From assembly GCA_016789405.1 (NCBI GenBank), contig JAEUPQ010000005.1:1-58236 (forward strand): a stretch of 58,236 nucleotides of DNA, given 5' to 3'. A program made the translations under genes and the position numbers. Source of the stretch: Lysobacteraceae bacterium (GTDB lineage Bacteria > Pseudomonadota > Gammaproteobacteria > Xanthomonadales > Xanthomonadaceae). The notes under the pieces are model-generated. The model was not told where the DNA came from, did no database searches, and saw only the letters and a list, made by a program, of their open reading frames with translations. This document shows, one piece after another, positions 43,547-50,900 of the stretch (position 1 is its first letter; the number at the start of each line of letters is the position of its first letter).

Positions 43547-44668
43547 TCAGGCGCCGGGCAGCAGCGCCCGCAGCTGCGTGCGCGCTTCGGCCAGGTCGGA
43601 CGGAAGCCGCTCAGGCGCAAAGTTCGCATCGATCTCGCGCAGCAGCGCTTCGGCCAGCATCGGAGCGGCAGGATCGTCGGTGCGCGCCAGGCAACTGCGC
43701 GCGGCCTCGACCAGCCGGGCCACGCGCGACGCCGGCTGCAGCGACGCCTGTTCGGCGGCGGCACGCAGCGTCGGATTCGCGGCCACGGCGAGGCTGTCGC
43801 GCAGCACTTCGCGTGCGCTGAGCTGCGCCTGCTGCGTGGGCAGCACGTAGAACAGCGGCCACAGGTCCGCGGCGGTGGCGGTGGTCCGCCCGGCCAGCAC
43901 GGTGGCCGCGGCGATCAGGCGCTGGGTCTTCACGATGCGGCGATCTGACAGCGACAGCCCCGCCGCGCGCAGCTTGCGGATGGCATCAGCCAGTTGTACG
44001 CGCGCCGCGTCCATGTCGACCGCGCGTGCGGCATCGCACAGCAGGCCCAGTTCGGCGAGGTCGGCGCAAGGCGCGACCGTCGTGCGCTCGCTCGCCCAGC
44101 CACCGGCGAGCAGCGCCTCGAGATCGTGGTCCGGCACCGATTCGACGAACAGGTGCAGCAGGAAGCGGTCGGCGAACGCCGCCAGGGATTCGTCGTCCGG
44201 CAGCGCGTTGGCCGCGCCGACGCAGACGCGCAGCGGGCACTGCAGCACGGTGTGGCCGCGACGGAAGCGGCGTTCGTTGAGGATGCCCAGCAGCGTGTTC
44301 AGCACCGCCGTCGAGCCGAGGAAGACCTCGTCGAGGAACGCGACATCGGCCTCCGGCAGCATGCCGGTGACGTCGGTCTCGACCACGCCCTCGCGCAGGC
44401 GGCGCAGGTCGACCGGGCCGAACAGCTCGGACGGTTCGGTGAAGCGGCCGAGCAGGTATTCGAAATAGCGGCCGCCGAGCGCGCCCGCCACGCGGCGCAC
44501 GATCGCGCTCTTGGCGGTGCCCGGCGGGCCGATGACCAGCAGGTGTTCCTGCGCGACCGCGGCCAGGACGATCAGTTCGGCCAGGTGTTCGCGGCCGATC
44601 ATGCCCTGGGTGGAGGTCTGGACCACCTCGCGCAGTCGCGTGGCGTGTTCGGTGAGGGATGCGGTCAT
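43547..44668 (-). CDS. MoxR-type AAA+ ATPase
   Basis: First gene of the four-gene unit. The 373-residue ATPase has Walker A GPPGTAKS (47-54), the MoxR-characteristic YLLGRFTEPSELFGPVD loop, and Walker B ADVAFLDEVFLGS (108-120). Further marks are the sensor segment CVGAANALPDDESLAAFADRFLL and a C-terminal lid with the sensor-2 region SDRRIVKTQRLIAAA. MoxR ATPases act with vWA proteins to remodel or activate client proteins. The start at 44668 (MTASLTEHAT) is preceded by a putative promoter (TATGAT) about 120 bases upstream. In-frame sequence further upstream is not family-like. Confidence 0.93.
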   Translation of the reverse strand: MTASLTEHATRLREVVQTSTQGMIGREHLAELIVLAAVAQEHLLVIGPPGTAKSAIVRRVAGALGGRYFEYLLGRFTEPSELFGPVDLRRLREGVVETDVTGMLPEADVAFLDEVFLGSTAVLNTLLGILNERRFRRGHTVLQCPLRVCVGAANALPDDESLAAFADRFLLHLFVESVPDHDLEALLAGGWASERTTVAPCADLAELGLLCDAARAVDMDAARVQLADAIRKLRAAGLSLSDRRIVKTQRLIAAATVLAGRTTATAADLWPLFYVLPTQQAQLSAREVLRDSLAVAANPTLRAAAEQASLQPASRVARLVEAARSCLARTDDPAAPMLAEALLREIDANFAPERLPSDLAEARTQLRALLPGA

Positions 44669-44784
44669 GCGGGGATGCTTCCGGAGGAGTGCAGGCACGC
44701 GCGAACCACCAGCGTCGGGAGCGCGCGTGATCGAAAAGAGGGGCTGGGGCACGACGACGATCCCCACCGGCATCGTGCCGGGCC

Positions 44785-44814
44785 ATCATACGGCGTCGCG
44801 ACGGCTTGCGTCAC
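44785..44814 (-). promoter_or_regulatory. Putative promoter of the MoxR-bpX operon
   Basis: On the minus strand, GTGACG (44814-44809), an 18-base spacer and TATGAT (44790-44785) form a plausible sigma-70 promoter. It lies in the 153-base gap between the small membrane protein gene and the MoxR gene, giving a leader of about 110 bases. The -35 box is only a partial match to TTGACA. Confidence 0.4.
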
Positions 44815-44821
44815 CGCGTCG

Positions 44822-45145
44822 TCAGGCAGGCTGTTTCGCCCGTCGCCGCAACCACCCGCGACGCACGAAGAAGGCCGTGGTCATCGCGGCGAGGAACACG
44901 CCGTAGCCGAGCGAGGTGGCGAGGATCTGCGGCCACATGCGGCCATGGGAGCGATCGGCGATGTCCTGCGACCAGTGGATGCTCCACACGAAGGCGGCGG
45001 TCGACAGCGCCAGTGCGGCGAGATCGAACAGCACGCGCGCGGCGTCGCGGGGCTGGCGCGGATAGGCCCAGTACAGGACGCCGAGGATCAGGAACCAGGG
45101 CAGGAACAGGATCAGTGCGAGGTTGAGCTCGGCGAAGGCGTTCAT
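44822..45145 (-). CDS. Small hypothetical membrane protein
   Basis: Predicted inner-membrane protein of 107 residues with three hydrophobic helices (LALILFLPWFLILGVLYWAY, LFDLAALALSTAAFVWSIHW, SLGYGVFLAAMTTAFFV) and an Arg/Lys-rich tail. No known family recognised; similar proteins sit beside trpS in related bacteria as far as I recall. It begins 11 bases after the trpS stop, so it is likely read from the trpS transcript and not from the MoxR promoter. Confidence 0.78.
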   Translation of the reverse strand: MNAFAELNLALILFLPWFLILGVLYWAYPRQPRDAARVLFDLAALALSTAAFVWSIHWSQDIADRSHGRMWPQILATSLGYGVFLAAMTTAFFVRRGWLRRRAKQPA

Positions 45146-45156
45146 CGTGTGCGACC

Positions 45157-46482
45157 TCAGCCGGCCCTGGCCTGCTCGCGCTCGTCTTCGGCGCGCTTGA
45201 GCGCGTCCAGCGCCTCGCTGGCGCGCATCGCGTCTGCGACGGGTTCGAGCAGTGCGTTCGCATCGGCCAGCGCGGCGGCGCCCTCGCGTTTGAATCGGGC
45301 CACCCAGGCGCCGGCGTCCTTCGGATTGTCGAAGCCGTGGCTCTGCAGCAGCACGTCGTCGCCGTCGGTGAGCTTGAAGTAGAACTTGCCGTCCTTCTCG
45401 CGGTACTGCTTGATCTGTGGCGGAACTGCGATCTTCTGCGTCTCGACGTTGTCGGAAACCGGCATCTTCGACAGGTCGCGCAGGCCCACGGCTTCGCGCA
45501 GTTCGCGGAGGAACGGCGTGCCCAGGCGTTCGCGCGCGGTGCGGGCGCCTTCGCGCAACTGTTCTTCGATCACGGCCGGCTTCGCCATCAGGTCTTCGTA
45601 ACGCTCGCGCAGCGGTGCGATTTCGGCGTCGACGCGCTCGAACAGACGCTGCTTGGCGTCACCCCAGCCGATGCCGTCGGCAAACGCGGCGCGCATCCCG
45701 GCCGTCTCATCGCTGCTCGCGAACGCCTGGTACAGCTGGAACAGCGCTGAGCCTTCGGTGTCCTTCGCTTCGCCGGGCGCGCGCGAATCGGTGACGATCG
45801 AGAAGATCAGCTTCTTCAACTGATCGCGCGGCGCGAACAGCGGGATGGTGTTGTCGTAGCTCTTGGACATCTTGCGGCCGTCGAGGCCGGGCAGGGTGGC
45901 CACGTGTTCCTCGATCACGGCCTCGGGCAGCACGAAGTGTTCGCCGTACAGATGGTTGAAGCGCTGCGCGAAGTCGCGCGCCATCTCGATGTGCTGGATC
46001 TGGTCGCGGCCCACCGGCACCTTGTGCGCGTTGAACACCATGATGTCCGCGGCCATGAGTACGGGATACATGAACAGCCCGGTGGTGATCCCCGCGTCGT
46101 CGTCCTCGCCGTCCTCGCGATTGCGGTCGACCGCAGCCTTGTAGGCATGCGCGCGGTTGAGGATGCCCTTGCTGGCGACGCAGGTCAGGAACCAGGTGAG
46201 CTCCGGAATCTCGGTGATTTCGCTCTGCCGGTAGAACCACACGCGATCGTTGTCCGGCTGCAGGCCGCAGGCCAGCCAGCTCGCGGCGATCTCCAGCGTC
46301 GAGCGCTGCACTTTTGCCGGGTCCTGCACCTTGATCAGCGCGTGCAGGTCGGCCAGGAAGTAGAAGTTCTGGGTGCCGGGCGTGCGGCTGGCGGCCACAG
46401 TCGGGCGGATCGCGCCGACGTAGTTCCCCAGGTGCGGGGTGCCGGAGGTGGTGATGCCGGTGAGGATGCGGGTGACGGTCAT
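45157..46482 (-). CDS. trpS: Tryptophan-tRNA ligase with C-terminal extension
   Basis: Class I aminoacyl-tRNA synthetase that charges tRNA-Trp. The 441-residue product carries the HIGH-like motif TSGTPHLGN (12-20), a KMSKS loop (204-208) in LDGRKMSKSYDN, and the tryptophan pocket region GLFMYPVLMAADIM. The catalytic body matches E. coli TrpS (334 residues) to about residue 340. It is followed by an extra domain of about 90 residues (QIKQYREKDGKFYFKLTDGD onward). The extension resembles the small DUF1508/YegP-like fold. The following membrane gene is probably co-transcribed. Confidence 0.97.
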   Translation of the reverse strand: MTVTRILTGITTSGTPHLGNYVGAIRPTVAASRTPGTQNFYFLADLHALIKVQDPAKVQRSTLEIAASWLACGLQPDNDRVWFYRQSEITEIPELTWFLTCVASKGILNRAHAYKAAVDRNREDGEDDDAGITTGLFMYPVLMAADIMVFNAHKVPVGRDQIQHIEMARDFAQRFNHLYGEHFVLPEAVIEEHVATLPGLDGRKMSKSYDNTIPLFAPRDQLKKLIFSIVTDSRAPGEAKDTEGSALFQLYQAFASSDETAGMRAAFADGIGWGDAKQRLFERVDAEIAPLRERYEDLMAKPAVIEEQLREGARTARERLGTPFLRELREAVGLRDLSKMPVSDNVETQKIAVPPQIKQYREKDGKFYFKLTDGDDVLLQSHGFDNPKDAGAWVARFKREGAAALADANALLEPVADAMRASEALDALKRAEDEREQARAG

Positions 46483-46601
46483 GGGCCAGCGCGGGGGACG
46501 TGAGACAGGCCGGCCAGTTTACCCGTGGCTGAATGCGGGCGCCCGGACGACGGTCCAGGGGCAAACCCCATCCGTGCCCCACGGCGTTCAAGGGAGTGTC
46601 C

Positions 46602-47483
46602 ATGTCGGACATCACCGAACGCCGGAGTCCTCCCATGCTGCGCACCACTGCCGCCCTGCTCACCGCGCTCCTCGCCGCCACCGCCTGCGGGCCGTCGTCC
46701 GCGCAGTCGCTGGTGGACATCGACCTGATCGACCGCGATACCGGTCAGTGGCTGCCCGAGTACCGTCATCGCAGCCAGACCTGGGTACCCGGCGTCCCCG
46801 GCCACCGCTACAGCGTGCGCCTGACCAACACCACCGGCGAGCGCGTACTCGTGGTGCTGTCTGTCGACGGCGTGAACGCGATCAGCGGCGAAACCGCCGG
46901 CACGGGCCAGGCCGGCTACGTGCTCGGCCCCTGGCAGAGCACCGAGATCGCCGGCTGGCGCAAGTCGCTGCAGGACGTGGCCCAGTTCTACTTCACCGAC
47001 CTGCCCGACAGCTACGCTGCCCGGACCGGCCGTCCGGACAATGTCGGCGTGATCGGCGTGGCGGTGTTCCGCGAGCGCGCCTATCCGCAGCCGTACTACG
47101 AACCTGCGCCGATCGCCCGCGATCATGACGATTACGGCCGACGTCGCGACCAGGCTGCACGCGCCGAGCGCAAGGCGGCCCCGGCCGCTCCTTCTGCCCG
47201 CGGTGCGCGCGAATCGGCCGAGGCCGACAGTCAGGGTGGCGTCGGCCAGAGCATTGGCACCGGCCACGGCGCGCGCGAATGGTCGCCGGTCAATCGGACG
47301 GAATTCGTTCGTGCCAGCCGCACGCCTGCCCAGGTCGCCCAGGTCCGCTACGACGATGTGCCCAATCTCGTGGCGATGGGGGTGATGCAGCGCCCGTACG
47401 AATGGGATCGCCGGCATCGCCGTCCGTCCGGCCCGCAGGCCTTCCCCGGTGGCTTTGCAGCAGATCCGCCCGGGCGCTGGTAA
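46602..47483 (+). CDS. Hypothetical secreted protein
   Basis: Exported protein of about 293 residues, family not recognised. The ribosome site AAGGGAG (46590-46596) supports a start at 46602, but an ATG at 46635 (MLRTTAALLTALLAATAC) also has GGAG and gives a shorter signal peptide; either is possible. The lipobox-like ATAC is weak. The mature N-terminal domain is beta-rich (HRYSVRLTNTTGERVLVVLSVDGVNAI) and the C-terminal part is a charged low-complexity region (YGRRRDQAARAERKAAPAA). It is a single gene, ended by a nearby hairpin. Confidence 0.8.
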   Translation: MSDITERRSPPMLRTTAALLTALLAATACGPSSAQSLVDIDLIDRDTGQWLPEYRHRSQTWVPGVPGHRYSVRLTNTTGERVLVVLSVDGVNAISGETAGTGQAGYVLGPWQSTEIAGWRKSLQDVAQFYFTDLPDSYAARTGRPDNVGVIGVAVFRERAYPQPYYEPAPIARDHDDYGRRRDQAARAERKAAPAAPSARGARESAEADSQGGVGQSIGTGHGAREWSPVNRTEFVRASRTPAQVAQVRYDDVPNLVAMGVMQRPYEWDRRHRRPSGPQAFPGGFAADPPGRW

Positions 47484-47969
47484 TCGGTCACGATTTCCCG
47501 GGTTTGCGCTACCAGAACGGGCCGGCCATGCCGGCCCGTCGTCGTTGGGGGGTTCCTTGCGGCACGGGTTGTGCCAGTATTTGTGCTTGCATCGATCACA
47601 GATTGGCGACGACGTTCGTCATGATCGATGCCGACGGAATGGAGTTCCGCCGAAGGAAGGAGACGTCACTGTGGCAAGAGTTGCCGAAGGAGAGGGTAGG
47701 GGGCGGCTGTCGCAAGGATGGCCGCATCGGCCTCGTATATTCCGTGGCCGGCCCGTCGCGCACGCGCGGAGCCATCGAACATCCACATCATCGAGTCGGA
47801 TCATCGAGCATTGACGCCGTGAAGCATGGATCGCGCATGCGGTCGTGCTGAGTGGCGCTGCGCCCGGGGGGGCGTGCGGGATCGATCCCCGTGGGGACGG
47901 TTCGGTGCAATCAGGGGACGCGGTGCCGCCGGAGCGGCTGCCGTCTGGAACAGATCAAGGAGCAGGAGC
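47484..47969 (+). other. Intergenic leader region before the NRPS locus, 486 bases
   Basis: After the hairpin at 47517-47539 this gap shows no convincing gene. A GTG reading frame with an upstream AAGGAG near 47656 encodes only 47 low-complexity residues. The NRPS ribosome site AGGAGCAGGAG (47958-47968) marks the end of the region. Promoter elements for the NRPS are expected here, but no strong -35/-10 pair could be picked out. Confidence 0.45.
47517..47539 (+). terminator. Hairpin after a secreted protein gene
   Basis: Perfect ten-base arms ACGGGCCGGC (47517-47526) and GCCGGCCCGT (47530-47539) with a three-base CAT loop lie 33 bases after the stop codon. The following sequence (CGTCGTTGG) is T-poor, so termination may be Rho-assisted. 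Confidence 0.55.
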
Positions 47970-50900
47970 ATGCAGGACATTCAGGATGAATCCAGGGCCA
48001 CAGGCATTGCGGCCTTCACGCTTCACCGTGCAATCGAGGACTGGGCGTCGCGCGCGCCCGACCGGCTGGCGGCGATCTGCGGCGAAGATCGTTGCGACTA
48101 TGCAACGCTGAACGCGCAGGCCAATCGCCTGGCACGGCATCTGCGCACGCTGGGCGTGGCGCCCGAGCGCAATGTCGCGCTGTGCATGGCGCGCGGCGTG
48201 GGCATGCTCGAAGGCATCCTCGCGATCCTGAAGGCCGGCGGCGCCTACGTGCCGATGGATCCGGAATATCCGGCCGAGCGCCTGTGGGCGATGGTGGAGG
48301 ATGCGGTACCGGTGGTGGTGGTGACCGATGCGACGGGTCGCGCGGCCATGGCGGCGGCCATGCAGGGCATGTCGGGTGCTCCGGCCTGCGTGTCTCTGGA
48401 CGATGCATGCGAGTGGTCCAGCCTGTCCGCTGAAAACCTCGACGATGCCGGCGAAACCTCGGCGTCCTCGCGCCGCGCCTATGTGATCTACACCTCGGGT
48501 TCGACCGGTCGGCCGAAAGGCGTTGAGGTCGAGCACGCCGCGGTGCTGCACCTGTGGCGCGCACTGGATGCCCTGCTGCATCCGCACGGTCGCGACGTGG
48601 AGCGTCCGCTGCGCGTGGCGATGAACGCGTCGCTGTCGTTCGACGTCTCGGTGCAGGGCTGGAGCCGGCTGCTGGGCGGAGACTGCGTGGTGGTGGTGCC
48701 GCAATCGGCGAAGCAGGACCCGGACGCGATGCTGTCGCTGCTGGAGACCGAGCAGGTGGACCTGTTCGACTGCACGCCGTCCCAACTGGGTGGACTGCTC
48801 GAAGCGGGCCTGCAGCGCCGCGCATCGCTGTCGGGTCTGACGGTGGTGGTGGCCGGTGAAGCGATCCCGGTGCCGATGTGGCGTGCGATGGCGTCGAGCA
48901 CGACGCAGCGCTTTTTCAATGCCTACGGTCCGACCGAGGCGACGGTGTACGCGACCGCGATGGCGATCAACGACGCGGGCGATGCGCCGCGGATCGGCGT
49001 GGCACTGCCGGGGGTGCGGATCGGTTTCTTCGACGGATCCCTGCGGCCGGTGGCCGATGGCGACAGCGGCGAACTGCTGATCGCCGGCGACGGCCTGGCG
49101 CGCGGCTACCTGGCACGCCCTGAACTGACCGCCGAACGCTTCGTCGAGATCGACGGGGAACGCTGGTACCGCACGGGCGACCTCGGCCGCGTGCTGCCGG
49201 ACGGGACGATCGAATACCAGGGGCGCAACGATTTCCAGGTGAAGGTGCGGGGGTTCCGGATCGAGCTGGGCGAGATCGAATCGGTGCTGTCGACGCTGCC
49301 TGGTGTGCACGACGCGGTGGTGCTGGCGCGCGACGAAGGCGGCGAGGGCAAGCAGCTGGTGGCGTATGTGCGCATGGACGGCATGCACGCGGACGGCATG
49401 CGCGGCGACGAGAGCGATCCGGCTGCACTGCGCGAAGCGCTGTCGACGCGACTGCCGGCGTTCATGGTGCCGACGGCGTACGTGTGCGTGGCGAATTGGC
49501 CGCGGACGGTGAACGGCAAGCTCGATCGCGCCGCGCTGCCTGCGCCGGGTCCTGAGGACTATCCGTCGGAGGCGTACCGCGCGCCGGAAGGCGAGGTGGA
49601 GGCCGGCCTCGCGGCGCTGTGGTGCGAACTGCTCAAGCGCGAGCGGGTGGGACGCGACGACCGCTTCCTGCTGCTGGGCGGCGACTCGCTGCGTTTGATC
49701 CAGCTGTCGTCGCGGATCCGCCAGCGGTTCGGGGTGTCGTTGCCGATCCATGCACTGTTCAAGCCGATGACGCTCACCGAGATGGCGAACCTCGTGGTCG
49801 ACACGCATGTCGACGCGGTCGAACGCGTGGACGAGGGCGGGTTCGACGAGGCGCATCTCGAACGCCACGCGGGACTGCATGCGCCCTTGTCCTACCAGCA
49901 GTACGGTTTGTGGGTGCTGGAGCAGCTGACGTCGACGTCGACGGCCTACAACGCCCAGAACGTGATCCGCATCCGCGGGCATTTCGTCCCCGAACGCTTC
50001 GGCCGTGCGATCGAACTGCTGGCCGAGCGTCACGAAATCCTGCGCACGACATTCCATGCCGGCGCGGACGGCGAGCCCTACCAGCAGGTGCATGCGTCGG
50101 CGCCGGGCATGTTCGAGTATCGTGATCTCGAAGGGTCGGCCGACGAAGCCACCATTGCCGCGCTGGTGGATGCCCAGGTGCATCGACGCTTCGATCTCGC
50201 GCAGCTGCCGCTGGCGAAGTTCACGCTCGTCCGCCTGTCGGAAAGCGAGCACCTGCTGGTCCAGGTCGAGCAGCACTACGTGCACGACGGCTGGAGCATG
50301 AACCTGATCCTGCGCGAACTGCTCGCGATCTACGACGCGCTGGGTCGCGACGAGGTGCCCGACCTGCCGCCGATGGTCGCGCAGTTCGGCGACTACGCGG
50401 CCTGGCAGCGCAGTGAAGCCGCTGCCGCGCGCTTCCGCCGCCAGGCGCGTTACTGGAAGGACAAGCTCGCCGGTGCTGCGCTGCAGTTGCCGATGATCAC
50501 CGACCGCCCCCGGCCTGCGGTCCCGAGCTATCGAGGTGGGCAGGTCCGCGTCGAGCTGCCGAAGGCGCTGGTCTGCGAACTGCACGCGTTCTGCCGCCGC
50601 GAGGGCGTCACCCTGTATGCCGCGATGCAGGCCGTGTTCCAGCTGACCATCTCGCGCTATGCCGCATGCGACGATTTCGTCATCGGTTCGGCTGTCGCCA
50701 ATCGCGTGGCGCGTCGCACCGAAGGCATGGTCGGCATGTTCGTGAACATGGTGCCGGTGCGCTGCAACCTGTCCGGTGATCCGAGTTATCGCATGTTGCT
50801 CGACAGGGTGATGGCGGATCTCGCCGAAGCCTACGACCACCAGGAAGCGCCGTTCGAATGGGTGGTGCGCGAAGTACAGCCCGAACGAGACGCCGGCCGC

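Noticed and set aside
47484..47969. Possible small genes before the NRPS (including a GTG frame near 47670)
   Set aside because: Only about 47 low-complexity residues after a chance ribosome-like site; no homology recognised.
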